A stretch of 18,597 bases of DNA, taken from Psychroflexus sp. (GTDB taxonomy: Bacteria > Bacteroidota > Bacteroidia > Flavobacteriales > Flavobacteriaceae). The stretch spans positions 1 through 18,597 of the forward strand of contig PXBV01000210.1 of assembly GCA_003565575.1 (NCBI GenBank), read 5' to 3'. This document shows, piece by piece, positions 7,484 through 14,940 of this stretch (positions within the stretch are counted from its first letter, which is position 1; each line of letters begins with the position of its first letter). Below the pieces are notes generated by a model. It did not search any database. It was given only the letters and a program-made list of their open reading frames with translations, and was not told where the DNA came from. The position numbers were made by a program, and so were the translations under genes.

Positions 7484-7518
7484 CTATTATGAATTAAGGT
7501 CTTATCCTTCGATAATAG
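7484..7518 (-). promoter_or_regulatory. Possible RNA hairpin in the rpsD leader
   Basis: In the minus-strand RNA, CTATTAT (7518-7512) can pair with ATAATAG (7490-7484), and inside it AAGG (7509-7506) with CCTT (7499-7496) around a 6-base loop. It sits between the rpsK stop and the rpsD start. There is no T-run after it, so it is not a terminator. The stem is AT-rich and could be chance. A role in S4 feedback is only a suggestion from the behaviour of S4 in other bacteria. Confidence 0.3.
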
Positions 7519-7532
7519 TAAAAAGTTATAAA

Positions 7533-7916
7533 TTAGACTCTTCTACGTTTTGGTGGTCTACATCCATTGTGCGGAATAGGAGTAACATCAATAATTTCTG
7601 TTACTTCAATACCTGAGTTATGCAAGGATCGAATAGCAGATTCTCTACCATTACCTGGACCCTTTACAAACACTTTTACTTTACGCAAACCTGCTTCATG
7701 AGCCACTTTACTTGCATCTTCAGCAGATAATTGTGCTGCATAAGGAGTGTTCTTCTTACTTCCTCTAAATCCCATCTTACCAGAAGATGACCAAGAAATA
7801 ATATCACCATTTTTGTTGGTTAATGAAATGATAATATTATTAAATGAGGCAGAAATATGAGCTTCTCCATAAGCATCTACAACTACTTTACGTTTTTTTG
7901 TTGTTGACTTTGCCAT
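7533..7916 (-). CDS. rpsK: 30S ribosomal protein S11 (uS11)
   Basis: Platform protein of the small subunit, contacting 16S rRNA near the 3' end and mRNA exit. 127 residues with the family marks: HISASFNNIIISLTN (20-34), VFVKGPGNGRESAIRSL (82-98) and the basic C-terminus TPIPHNGCRPPKRRRV. Placed 8 bases behind rpsM. The Arg/Lys tail is full length and no odd residues stand out. Confidence 0.98.
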   Translation of the reverse strand: MAKSTTKKRKVVVDAYGEAHISASFNNIIISLTNKNGDIISWSSSGKMGFRGSKKNTPYAAQLSAEDASKVAHEAGLRKVKVFVKGPGNGRESAIRSLHNSGIEVTEIIDVTPIPHNGCRPPKRRRV

Positions 7917-7924
7917 TTTACTTA

Positions 7925-8299
7925 TTATTTAGTTACTTTTTTCTTGTTAGCAACTGTTTTTCTTCTTCCTTTTCTAGTCCTAGAATTGTTTTTAGTCCTT
8001 TGTCCTCTTAAAGGCAATCCAGTCCTGTGTCTAATTCCTCTGTAACATCCAATATCCATAAGACGCTTGATATTGATTTGTACTTCAGACCTTAGTTCTC
8101 CTTCTATAGTTAGTTTCCCAACTTCTTCTCTAATCTTACCGATTTGATCGTCATTCCAATCAGAAACTTTGATGCTTTCGTCTACACCGGCATTCTTTAA
8201 AATTTTTTGAGCACTGCTCTTGCCCACTCCGAAGATATAGGTTAAAGCTATAACTCCGCGTTTTTGTTTTGGTATATCTACACCTGCAATTCTAGCCAT
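7925..8299 (-). CDS. rpsM: 30S ribosomal protein S13 (uS13)
   Basis: Head protein that contacts P-site tRNA and bridges to the 50S. 124 residues. Starts MARIAGVDIPKQKRGVIALT, carries the helix-two-turns-helix region with GVGKSSAQKIL (24-34), and the conserved RGIRHRTGLPLRGQRT (about 89-104). A long Arg/Lys tail (TKNNSRTRKGRRKTVANKKK) follows, expected to reach the decoding region. Two bases separate it from rpmJ. Confidence 0.98.
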   Translation of the reverse strand: MARIAGVDIPKQKRGVIALTYIFGVGKSSAQKILKNAGVDESIKVSDWNDDQIGKIREEVGKLTIEGELRSEVQINIKRLMDIGCYRGIRHRTGLPLRGQRTKNNSRTRKGRRKTVANKKKVTK

Positions 8300-8301
8300 A
8301 A

Positions 8302-8418
8302 TTATCCTTGTCTTTGTTTAAATTTAGGATTCTTTTTATTGATGACGTAAAGACGTCCTTTCCTACGAACGATTTTACAGTCAGCACTTCTCTTTTTTAT
8401 TGATGCTCTTACTTTCAT
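8302..8418 (-). CDS. rpmJ: 50S ribosomal protein L36 (bL36), zinc-free form
   Basis: A 38-residue gene read directly on the minus strand: ATG at 8418, TAA at 8302-8304. It begins MKVRASIKKR and ends KFKQRQG, the standard bL36 termini. L36 binds 23S rRNA late in 50S assembly. The C-C-C-H zinc site of E. coli L36 (Cys11, Cys14, Cys27, His33) is reduced to Cys14; positions 11, 27 and 33 are Ser, Asn and Phe, so zinc cannot be held this way. It sits between infA (5-base gap) and rpsM (2-base gap), the normal place in this phylum. Confidence 0.97.
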   Translation of the reverse strand: MKVRASIKKRSADCKIVRRKGRLYVINKKNPKFKQRQG

Positions 8419-8423
8419 TGTAT

Positions 8424-8639
8424 TTAATATCTATAGGTTATGCGAGCCTTAGATAAATCATAAGGGCTCATTTCTAATTTAACTTTATCACCAGGTAAAA
8501 GTTTAATATAATGCATTCTCATTTTACCTGAAATATGAGCGGTAACTATATGCTCATTTTCTAGTTCTACTCGAAACATTGCATTAGACAATGCTTCTAT
8601 TATTGTTCCATCTTGTTCTATAGAGGGTTGTTTTGCCAT
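8424..8639 (-). CDS. infA: Translation initiation factor IF-1
   Basis: Binds the 30S A site during initiation together with IF-2 and IF-3. 71 residues forming one S1-like OB fold: MAKQPSIEQDGTIIEALSNA, then FRVELENEHIVTAHISGKMR, then the conserved IKLLPGDKVKLEMSPYDLSKARITYRY end. It starts 2 bases after the secY stop and ends 5 bases before rpmJ. No methionine aminopeptidase or adenylate kinase gene lies between secY and infA, unlike the Bacillus order. Confidence 0.98.
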   Translation of the reverse strand: MAKQPSIEQDGTIIEALSNAMFRVELENEHIVTAHISGKMRMHYIKLLPGDKVKLEMSPYDLSKARITYRY

Positions 8640-8641
8640 AA

Positions 8642-9982
8642 TTATGCTACTGCTTTTCTATTTTTACCAGATTTCATTAAACCATCGTAGTGTCTATTCA
8701 ATAAGAAAGAATTCACTTGCTGTATGGTATCAATTGCAACTCCAACCATAATTAACAGCGAGGTTCCCCCAAAAAACAGTGCCCAGCCCTGCTGTACATT
8801 TAGCAAGGAGACAATTACTGCAGGGAACACAGCTATAAGTGCAAGGAAGATAGATCCAGGTAGAGTAATTTGAGACATGATACGATCTAAATATTCACCA
8901 GTTTCAGAACCAGGTCTAATCCCAGGTATAAATCCTCCACTACGTTTCAAATCGTCAGCCATTTTGTTGGTAGGTACTGTAATTGCTGTATAAAAATATG
9001 TAAATACAATTATCAAAATTCCGAAAACGAGATTATACCAAAATCCAAACATATTCTGGAATGCAGAGGTTATCCCTTGAGCAACTTCAGTATCAGACAG
9101 TCCGGCGACTGCTGCAGGAATAAACATGATAGCTTGAGCAAAAATGATTGGCATTACTCCAGAGGCATTAAGGCGCAAAGGAATAAACTGTCTTGCTCCA
9201 CCAACAGAAGCTTTTTCAAATTTACCAGACGCATTCTTTCTTGCATACTGAACTGGAATTTGCCTAACAGCTCTTACAAGCATTACAGAAGCTAAAATAA
9301 TGACAAACCAAATTACTAATTCGATTAATATAAGAATCAATCCGCCATCAGATTCTGTAACTCTAGAAATGAATTCCTGGACAAATGCTTGTGGTAAGGT
9401 GGCTATAATTCCAACCATAATTAACAAGGATATCCCATTACCTATTCCTTTATCTGTGATTTTTTCACCTAACCACATGGCAAAAATACATCCCGTAGTA
9501 AGAATGACTACAGAAGAAGCAACAAAAGTAAATGTGCTGTCCATTAAAAATGCAGTAGAAGGTAAAATATTATATAGATTAATAATGTAACCTGGACCTT
9601 GAACCAAAGTAATAGCAATAGTTAACCAGCGAGTAATTTGAGTAATTTTCTTTCTACCACTGTCACCTTCTTTTTGGAGTTTTTGAAGATAAGGAATTGC
9701 AATAGTCATTAATTGTACAACAATAGATGCAGATATGTAAGGCATAATACCTAATGCAAAAACAGAAGCATTTGAAAATGCACCTCCTGTAAACGCGTTA
9801 AGTAAACCAAGAATACCGCCATCTGTTTGCGAAGACAAGCTTGCTAACTGAGCAGCGTCAATACCTGGTAATACGATTTGAGCACCAAATCGATAAACCA
9901 ACAACAAGCCTAGCGTAAGAAGAATTCTATTTTTTAATTCTTCAATATTCCAAATATTCTTTAATGTTTCAAAAAACTTCAT
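8642..9982 (-). CDS. secY: Preprotein translocase subunit SecY
   Basis: Core channel of the Sec translocon in the inner membrane, working with SecE, SecG and SecA. 446 residues with ten predicted membrane spans, roughly 19-38, 73-98, 118-138, 152-172, 182-202, 214-237, 270-292, 315-336, 374-394 and 400-418. The stretch after span 1 (about 40-72) holds the plug. The cytoplasmic loop after span 8 has FIPGIRPGSETGEYLDRI (351-368); Arg356 corresponds to the E. coli residue important for SecA contact (Arg357). GGARQFIPLRLNASGVMP (261-278) is a further family mark. Lies in its usual place after rplO. Confidence 0.98.
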   Translation of the reverse strand: MKFFETLKNIWNIEELKNRILLTLGLLLVYRFGAQIVLPGIDAAQLASLSSQTDGGILGLLNAFTGGAFSNASVFALGIMPYISASIVVQLMTIAIPYLQKLQKEGDSGRKKITQITRWLTIAITLVQGPGYIINLYNILPSTAFLMDSTFTFVASSVVILTTGCIFAMWLGEKITDKGIGNGISLLIMVGIIATLPQAFVQEFISRVTESDGGLILILIELVIWFVIILASVMLVRAVRQIPVQYARKNASGKFEKASVGGARQFIPLRLNASGVMPIIFAQAIMFIPAAVAGLSDTEVAQGITSAFQNMFGFWYNLVFGILIIVFTYFYTAITVPTNKMADDLKRSGGFIPGIRPGSETGEYLDRIMSQITLPGSIFLALIAVFPAVIVSLLNVQQGWALFFGGTSLLIMVGVAIDTIQQVNSFLLNRHYDGLMKSGKNRKAVA

Positions 9983-9993
9983 AAAGTGATTAG

Positions 9994-10446
9994 TTAAAGA
10001 GTGATCGCTTCACCGCCAGCTGCTTCGATAGCAGATTTTGCTGAAGCAGAAAATTTATGTGCTGAAACTTTCAATTTTGCTTTTAAGTCACCTCTTCCTA
10101 GAACCTTTAGAGGTAAGTTTTTATTGATTTGGTCTAAAGCGTGTAAAGTGCTAAAGTCTACTGTGTCTGATATAACCTTTAAATCTACAAGTTCTTGTAA
10201 ACGATCAAGATTGATGGTTTGATATTCAACGCGGTTTGGATTTGTGAATCCAAACTTTGGAACACGTCTTTGAAGAGGCATTTGCCCCCCTTCAAACCCT
10301 ATTTTTCTTGAATAACCAGAACGTGATTTTGCACCTTTATGACCTCTACCAGCTGTACCCCCATTACCGGAAGCTTCGCCTCTACCAAGTCTTTTTGTTG
10401 TGGTTTTCACAGAACCTTTTGCAGGTTTTAAATTGTGTAATTCCAT
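9994..10446 (-). CDS. rplO: 50S ribosomal protein L15 (uL15)
   Basis: Late-assembly 50S protein that threads a basic N-terminal arm into 23S rRNA. 150 residues. The N-terminal half is Gly/Arg/Lys-rich (LGRGEASGNGGTAGRGHKGAKSRSG, about 21-45, cut by conserved glycines), and the globular C-terminal half ends KVSAHKFSASAKSAIEAAGG, the L15 signature region. It lies 4 bases after rpmD and 11 before secY, the spc-operon order. Confidence 0.98.
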   Translation of the reverse strand: MELHNLKPAKGSVKTTTKRLGRGEASGNGGTAGRGHKGAKSRSGYSRKIGFEGGQMPLQRRVPKFGFTNPNRVEYQTINLDRLQELVDLKVISDTVDFSTLHALDQINKNLPLKVLGRGDLKAKLKVSAHKFSASAKSAIEAAGGEAITL

Positions 10447-10450
10447 AGTT

Positions 10451-10633
10451 TTATTTTATTTCTTGTACGGAAACTAAATGTTTAACTTTATTGATCATAC
10501 CCAACAAAGAATCTGAAACTTCAAATTCATTGGATTGGCCAATCTTTTTTAAACCTAAGGCTTCCAAAGTCAACTTTTGATTTTTTGGTCGCTTAATTGC
10601 GCTTTTAGTTTTTGTAACTTTTATCTTAGCCAT
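10451..10633 (-). CDS. rpmD: 50S ribosomal protein L30 (uL30)
   Basis: A 60-residue large-subunit protein with the compact ferredoxin-like L30 fold. Recognised by KIKVTKTKSAIKRPKNQKLTL at the start (residues 3-23), LGLKKIGQ at 27-34 and the VKHLVSVQEI end. It lies 10 bases after rpsE and 4 before rplO. Length and layout are normal for bacteria. Confidence 0.97.
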   Translation of the reverse strand: MAKIKVTKTKSAIKRPKNQKLTLEALGLKKIGQSNEFEVSDSLLGMINKVKHLVSVQEIK

Positions 10634-10643
10634 AATAGGGGTC

Positions 10644-11168
10644 TTAACCGTTAAATAATTTCTCCAGAGTTATTCCTCTTTGTTTAGCAATTTGATCTGC
10701 ACCTCTTAATTTCAATAAAGCATCAAAAGTTGCCTTTACCATATTGTGAGGATTAGAAGAACCTTGATTTTTTGAAAGCACATCATGCACTCCAACAGAT
10801 TCTAACACCATACGTGTAGGACCACCAGCAATGACTCCAGTACCTTCAGAGGCTGGAAGCAAAAACACTCTAGCTCCACCATATTTACCTAACTGCTCAT
10901 GTGGTAAAGTTGATTTGTGAAGAGGAATTCTAACTAGGTTCTTCTTAGCGTCTTCTACAGCTTTAGAAATAGCATCGGCAACTTCCTTAGACTTACCAAG
11001 GCCATGTCCTACAACACCATTTTCATCACCTACAACTACTATAGCAGAAAAACCAAATGCTCTACCACCTTTAGTTACTTTAGTTACACGTTGAACACCA
11101 ACTAGACGGTCTTTAAGATCGAGTCCACCTGGTTTAACTGTTTCAACATTTTTATAATCTTGATACAT
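10644..11168 (-). CDS. rpsE: 30S ribosomal protein S5 (uS5)
   Basis: Small-subunit protein at the mRNA entry, important for decoding accuracy and known as the target of spectinomycin-resistance changes. 174 residues. The N-terminal dsRBD-like domain contains LVGVQRVTKVTKGGRAFGFSA (22-42, family signature) and the C-terminal domain contains GTGVIAGGPTRMVLESVGVHDVLSK. It lies 3 bases after rplR and 10 before rpmD. Confidence 0.98.
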   Translation of the reverse strand: MYQDYKNVETVKPGGLDLKDRLVGVQRVTKVTKGGRAFGFSAIVVVGDENGVVGHGLGKSKEVADAISKAVEDAKKNLVRIPLHKSTLPHEQLGKYGGARVFLLPASEGTGVIAGGPTRMVLESVGVHDVLSKNQGSSNPHNMVKATFDALLKLRGADQIAKQRGITLEKLFNG

Positions 11169-11171
11169 AAT

Positions 11172-11528
11172 TTAAAATTTTAAGCCTCCTTTACGAGCAC
11201 CTTCGGCTAATGATTTAACTCTTCCATGATATAGATATCCGCTTCTATCAAAAGAAATTGAATCTATATCTTTAGCCAAAGCTTTTTTGGCAATAGCTTC
11301 CCCAACTATGTTTGAAGCTTCTGACTTCGTTTTGTTGGCAACGTCAATATCTTTATCTCTTGATGATGCCGAAGCGATAGTCACTCCATTGACATCATCA
11401 ATTAATTGAGCGTATATTTCATTATTACTTCTGAACACGGAAAGTCTAGGCTTTGCTGGTGTTCCAGTAATAGTTTTTCTTACACGCTTGCGTATTTTAA
11501 GTCTTCTTTTTTCTTTAGAAAATCCCAT
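11172..11528 (-). CDS. rplR: 50S ribosomal protein L18 (uL18)
   Basis: Binds 5S rRNA together with L5 and helps form the central protuberance. 118 residues. A basic N-terminal arm (KEKRRLKIRKRVRKTITG) is followed by PRLSVFRSNNEIYAQLIDD and ends with the conserved SFDRSGYLYHGRVKSLAEGARKGGL region, which I place at about 94-117. It lies 2 bases after rplF and 3 before rpsE. Confidence 0.97.
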   Translation of the reverse strand: MGFSKEKRRLKIRKRVRKTITGTPAKPRLSVFRSNNEIYAQLIDDVNGVTIASASSRDKDIDVANKTKSEASNIVGEAIAKKALAKDIDSISFDRSGYLYHGRVKSLAEGARKGGLKF

Positions 11529-11530
11529 AA

Positions 11531-12073
11531 TTAAGCTGATTTACCTGCTTTTCTTCTTATATATTCACCTACGTACTTGATACCTTTTCCTTTGTAAGGT
11601 TCAGGTCGTCTAAATGAACGAATCTTAGCAGCTACTTGTGATACAAGTTGTTTGTCAAATGACGATAATTTTATAATTGGATTTTTACCTTTTTCCGAAA
11701 TAGTTTCCAATTTTATTTCAGGGGCCAAATCTAAGACAATGTTGTGAGAAAACCCAACAGCAATATCTAATTTCTGACCTTGGTTAGAGGCTCTATATCC
11801 AACACCTACAAGCTCAAGTTCTTTAGTAAATCCTTGAGTAACACCTTCAATCATGTTAGACACAAGAGATCTGTATAAACCATGCTTAGCTTTGTGCGTT
11901 TTCTTGTCTGATGGTCTTTCAAATTTAATTTCGTTGTCCTCAATTTTGATTGTAATTTCATCAAAATTTTGCTTCAACTCTCCCAATTTACCTTTTACAG
12001 TAATGGTATCATCAGTTAAATCAACTGTAACGCCTTCTGGAATACTAACTGGACTGTAACCTATTCTTGACAT
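11531..12073 (-). CDS. rplF: 50S ribosomal protein L6 (uL6)
   Basis: Large-subunit protein near the factor-binding site, built of two related L6 domains. 180 residues. Starts MSRIGYSPVSIPEGV; the first domain covers about 1-82 and the second about 83-180, ending with the signature RRPEPYKGKGIKYVGEYIRR (about 155-174). It lies 18 bases after rpsH and 2 before rplR. Length is normal. Confidence 0.98.
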   Translation of the reverse strand: MSRIGYSPVSIPEGVTVDLTDDTITVKGKLGELKQNFDEITIKIEDNEIKFERPSDKKTHKAKHGLYRSLVSNMIEGVTQGFTKELELVGVGYRASNQGQKLDIAVGFSHNIVLDLAPEIKLETISEKGKNPIIKLSSFDKQLVSQVAAKIRSFRRPEPYKGKGIKYVGEYIRRKAGKSA

Positions 12074-12091
12074 AATTTTAGTCTTTTTATA

Positions 12092-12490
12092 TTAGTATAC
12101 GTAACAAAGGATTTCACCTCCAACGTGTTCTCTTTTTGCTTGCTTTCCTGTCATCACACCTTTAGAGGTAGATACAATAGAAATTCCTAGCCCATTAAGT
12201 ACTCGTGGAATTTCGTTGGATCCTGAATATTTTCTAAGACCTGGTTTACTAACTCTTTGTAATTTTTTAATTACTGGGTCATTAGTAAACTTGTCATACT
12301 TCAAAGCTATTTTAATAACACCTTGAGTGTCATCCTCAATAAACTTATAGCTTAAGATATATCCTTGATCAAACAAAATCTTTGTGATTTCCTTCTTTAG
12401 ATTAGAAGCTGGTATTTCAACAACTCTGTGGGATGCTAATACTGCGTTTCTAATTCTAGTTAAATAATCTGCAACTGGATCAATATTCAT
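12092..12490 (-). CDS. rpsH: 30S ribosomal protein S8 (uS8)
   Basis: Primary binder of 16S rRNA central domain; in E. coli it also represses the spc operon by binding mRNA at rplE. 132 residues. Starts DPVADYLTRIRNAVLASH (4-21) and ends with the signature SIVSTSKGVMTGKQAKREHVGGEILCYVY, which holds the RNA-contacting STSKG. It lies 22 bases after rpsN. I looked for an S8-like hairpin near the rplE start and saw none that I could support. Confidence 0.98.
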   Translation of the reverse strand: MNIDPVADYLTRIRNAVLASHRVVEIPASNLKKEITKILFDQGYILSYKFIEDDTQGVIKIALKYDKFTNDPVIKKLQRVSKPGLRKYSGSNEIPRVLNGLGISIVSTSKGVMTGKQAKREHVGGEILCYVY

Positions 12491-12512
12491 TTTATTGCAT
12501 TTTTTAAATTAA

Positions 12513-12782
12513 TTACCAACTTGCTTTTTTAACCCCAGGAATAAGACCTTGATTGGCCATTTCTCTAAACGTTACCCTAGAGAGTCCAAATTGTCTCATG
12601 TAACCTTTTGGTCTACCTGTAAGCTTACATCGGTTATGCATTCTCACAGGAGAAGCATTTTTAGGTAGTTTTTGTAAAGCTTCATAATCTCCAGCTTCTT
12701 TTAAAGCTTTCCTTTTTTCAGCATATTTTTCAACCGTTTTTTGGCGTTTAACCTCACGGGCTTTCATTGATTCCTTAGCCAT
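12513..12782 (-). CDS. rpsN: 30S ribosomal protein S14 (uS14), zinc-free long form
   Basis: Head protein of the 30S, added late in assembly. 89 residues, the long type without zinc. The short zinc-binding type has two CxxC pairs; here the only cysteine is in NRCKLTGRPKGYMRQFGLSR (50-69). The N-terminus is basic and helical (MKAREVKRQKTVEKYAEKRK), and the end reads REMANQGLIPGVKKASW. It sits 2 bases behind rplE and 22 before rpsH. Confidence 0.98.
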   Translation of the reverse strand: MAKESMKAREVKRQKTVEKYAEKRKALKEAGDYEALQKLPKNASPVRMHNRCKLTGRPKGYMRQFGLSRVTFREMANQGLIPGVKKASW

Positions 12783-12784
12783 AA

Positions 12785-13336
12785 TTATTTCTTTTTAAAT
12801 GGTAACCCAAGTTCTGTCAATAATGATTTTGCTTCTTGATCTGTTTCTGCAGATGTAACAAAACTTATATCCATACCTGAAATCCTATTCACTTTATCAA
12901 TGTTTATCTCTGGAAAAATAATTTGCTCAGTAATACCTAAATTATAATTTCCACGTCCATCAAAACCATCTGGTTTGATACCGTTAAAATCTCTAACTCT
13001 TGGTAGTGCTGATGTTATCAATCTGTCCAAAAATTCATACATTCTATAACCACGTAGTGTAACTTTTACACCTATAGGCATTCCTTTTCTTAACTTAAAG
13101 GATGCAACATCTTTTTTGGAAATAGTCTGAACAGCTTTTTGACCTGTAATTGTGGAAAATTCTTCAATAGAGTAATCTATCAACTTCTTATCTGCAATTG
13201 CAGCACCCACACCTCTACTTAAAACAATTTTTTTGAGGCGTGGTACTTCCATTGTATTAGAGTAACTAAACTCCTCTTTCAAAGCTGGAAGTATCTTGCT
13301 GTTGTATTCTTCTTTTAATCTTGGTACGTAACTCAT
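12785..13336 (-). CDS. rplE: 50S ribosomal protein L5 (uL5)
   Basis: Binds 5S rRNA, sits in the central protuberance and touches P-site tRNA. 183 residues. Recognised by MEVPRLKKIVLSRGVG (29-44), the central KKDVASFKLRKGMPIGVKVTLRG segment (about 79-101) and the EINIDKVNRISGMDISFVTSA end region. It lies 2 bases after rplX and 2 before rpsN. No deviation from family length. Confidence 0.98.
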   Translation of the reverse strand: MSYVPRLKEEYNSKILPALKEEFSYSNTMEVPRLKKIVLSRGVGAAIADKKLIDYSIEEFSTITGQKAVQTISKKDVASFKLRKGMPIGVKVTLRGYRMYEFLDRLITSALPRVRDFNGIKPDGFDGRGNYNLGITEQIIFPEINIDKVNRISGMDISFVTSAETDQEAKSLLTELGLPFKKK

Positions 13337-13338
13337 AA

Positions 13339-13653
13339 TTAAATCACTTCATTGGTTTTCTTAGCAACTCTTACTTTTTTTCCGTCTTCAATTTTAGTTC
13401 CTAACCTTGTAGTTTTACCATCGCTTGTAATAAGCGATAAATTAGAAATATGAATTGGAGCTTCTTTTTTTGTAATTCCACCCTGTGGGTTAGTTGCGGA
13501 AGGCTTTTGGTGTTTTGAAATCATATTGACGTCTTCAACGATAGCCTTTTCTTTTTTTACAAGTATGTTTAGTACTTTACCTTCTTGGCCTTTATGATCT
13601 CCAGCAATAACTCTTACTTGATCACCTTTTTTAATTCTACTTCTTTTCATCAT
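13339..13653 (-). CDS. rplX: 50S ribosomal protein L24 (uL24)
   Basis: One of the initiators of 50S assembly, near the tunnel exit. From the ATG at 13653 it has 104 residues, the E. coli length. The KOW motif region DQVRVIAGDHKGQEGKVLNI is seen at about 10-29. An open frame reaches back to an ATG at 13689, but that start would put 12 unrelated residues before the conserved MMKRSRIKKGD and overlap the end of rplN, so I reject it. Two ATG codons are in tandem (13653 and 13650); either could be the true start. Gap to rplN is 7 bases, to rplE 2. Confidence 0.95.
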   Translation of the reverse strand: MMKRSRIKKGDQVRVIAGDHKGQEGKVLNILVKKEKAIVEDVNMISKHQKPSATNPQGGITKKEAPIHISNLSLITSDGKTTRLGTKIEDGKKVRVAKKTNEVI

Positions 13654-13660
13654 AATAGAT

Positions 13661-14029
13661 TTAAAGCACCTCTGGTGCAAGTGAAACAATTTTCATAAAC
13701 TGGTTTTCACGAAGTTCCTTGGCAACAGGACCAAAAACACGCGTACCTCTCATTTCTCCAGTTGGGTTTAATAAAACACAAGCATTGTCATCAAAGCGAA
13801 TATAAGATCCGTCTGGACGTCTTACCTCTTTGCTAGTTCTTACCACAACTGCAGTAGAAACGGCGCCTTTTTTTATATTTCCATTTGGAGTAGCTTCTTT
13901 AACGGTGACTACAACTTTATCGCCAACCGAAGCATACCTTCTATTCGTTCCACCAAGGACACGAATAACTAAAACTGATTTAGCACCAGTATTGTCTGCT
14001 ACTTTTAATCTTGATTCTTGTTGTACCAT
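13661..14029 (-). CDS. rplN: 50S ribosomal protein L14 (uL14)
   Basis: Large-subunit protein at the subunit interface (bridge to 16S rRNA) next to L19, and the docking site of the silencing factor RsfS. 122 residues. Starts MVQQESRLKVADNTGAKSV and has the VVVRTSKEVRRPDGSYIRFDD region with NACVLLNPTGEMRGTRVFGPV (81-101), the L14 signature. It lies 2 bases after rpsQ and 7 before rplX. Confidence 0.98.
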   Translation of the reverse strand: MVQQESRLKVADNTGAKSVLVIRVLGGTNRRYASVGDKVVVTVKEATPNGNIKKGAVSTAVVVRTSKEVRRPDGSYIRFDDNACVLLNPTGEMRGTRVFGPVAKELRENQFMKIVSLAPEVL

Positions 14030-14031
14030 AG

Positions 14032-14289
14032 TTATTTAGCTCTTTCAATTATATCCACTAATCTCCAACGCTTGGTTTTGCTTAGAGGTCTTGTTTCCAT
14101 AATTCTTACTGTATCACCGGCATTGCAGTCGTTCTTCTCATCATGCGCAACATATTTTTTCGTTTTTAAAACGAACTTACCATACATTGGATGCTTGATT
14201 CTTTTGACTTCAGAAACAACAATGGATTTGTCCATTTTGTTACTTGTCACAACACCGATACGTTCTTTTCTTAAATTTCTTTTTTCCAT
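14032..14289 (-). CDS. rpsQ: 30S ribosomal protein S17 (uS17)
   Basis: Early-binding 16S rRNA protein with an OB fold. 85 residues: NLRKERIGVVTSNKMDKSIV (4-23), HPMYGKFVLKTKKYVAHDEKN (33-53) and GDTVRIMETRPLSKTKRWRL (58-77), the family signature. It lies 11 bases after rpmC and 2 before rplN. Confidence 0.98.
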   Translation of the reverse strand: MEKRNLRKERIGVVTSNKMDKSIVVSEVKRIKHPMYGKFVLKTKKYVAHDEKNDCNAGDTVRIMETRPLSKTKRWRLVDIIERAK

Positions 14290-14300
14290 TGTAAGTAGAA

Positions 14301-14492
14301 TTAATCTAATTCTCTTTTGTTGATTTCGGTAGCGAGTCTCGCAATTGATCTTCTAACTTTTTTAATTTCAGAAGGGTTTTCTAAAGGAGAAAGCACATGT
14401 GTCATTTTCAAATCTGCCAATTTGGACTTATGATTTGTTAGTTCTTCGTGTAGCTCTTCTACCGAAAGCTCTTTTACTTCAGATTGTCTCAT
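14301..14492 (-). CDS. rpmC: 50S ribosomal protein L29 (uL29)
   Basis: Two-helix protein beside the peptide exit tunnel, where with L23 it forms part of the docking site for signal recognition particle. 63 residues: MRQSEVKELSVEELHEEL, a turn with LADLKMTHVLSPLENP (31-46), then IKKVRRSIARLATEINKREL. It lies 6 bases after rplP and 11 before rpsQ. The usual length and shape for the family. Confidence 0.97.
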   Translation of the reverse strand: MRQSEVKELSVEELHEELTNHKSKLADLKMTHVLSPLENPSEIKKVRRSIARLATEINKRELD

Positions 14493-14498
14493 CTTTAT

Positions 14499-14918
14499 TT
14501 ATTCTTGATAATCTCTAGCGACTATAAATTTTGTTTTAACAGGTAACTTCTGAGCTGCAAGTCTCAAAGCTTCTTTAGCTACACTTTGAGAAACACCTCC
14601 AATTTCAAATAAAATACGACCTGGCTGTACAACAGCTGCCCAATATTCTACTGAACCTTTTCCTTTACCCATACGGACTTCAAGAGGCTTTTTGGTGATA
14701 GGTTTGTCTGGAAATATTTTAATCCAAAGTGAACCTTCCCTTTTCATGTAACGCGTTGCTGCGATACGAGCCGCCTCGATTTGTCTTGCTGTAACAAAGG
14801 CAGAATCTAAAGATTTGATTCCAAAAGTACCATTTGAAAGCCTGTGGCCTCTTTGAGACACACCTTTCATACGCCCCTTTTGCTGTTTACGAAATTTTGT
14901 TCTTTTAGGCTGTAACAT
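14499..14918 (-). CDS. rplP: 50S ribosomal protein L16 (uL16)
   Basis: Late-assembly 50S protein near the A site and peptidyl transferase centre. 139 residues: MLQPKRTKFRKQQKGRMKG (1-19), ARQIEAARIAATRYMKREG (43-61) and PDKPITKKPLEVRMGKGKG (70-88). The arginine in VRMGKGKG is the position hydroxylated in E. coli L16 by RoxA/YcfD; whether it is modified here is unknown. It lies 22 bases after rpsC and 6 before rpmC. Confidence 0.98.
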   Translation of the reverse strand: MLQPKRTKFRKQQKGRMKGVSQRGHRLSNGTFGIKSLDSAFVTARQIEAARIAATRYMKREGSLWIKIFPDKPITKKPLEVRMGKGKGSVEYWAAVVQPGRILFEIGGVSQSVAKEALRLAAQKLPVKTKFIVARDYQE

Positions 14919-14940
14919 TTCTTATCTCAATCTTTAATGA

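Noticed and set aside
9300..9590. Plus-strand open frame of 96 codons across secY
   Set aside because: Antisense to conserved SecY membrane spans; no recognisable protein.
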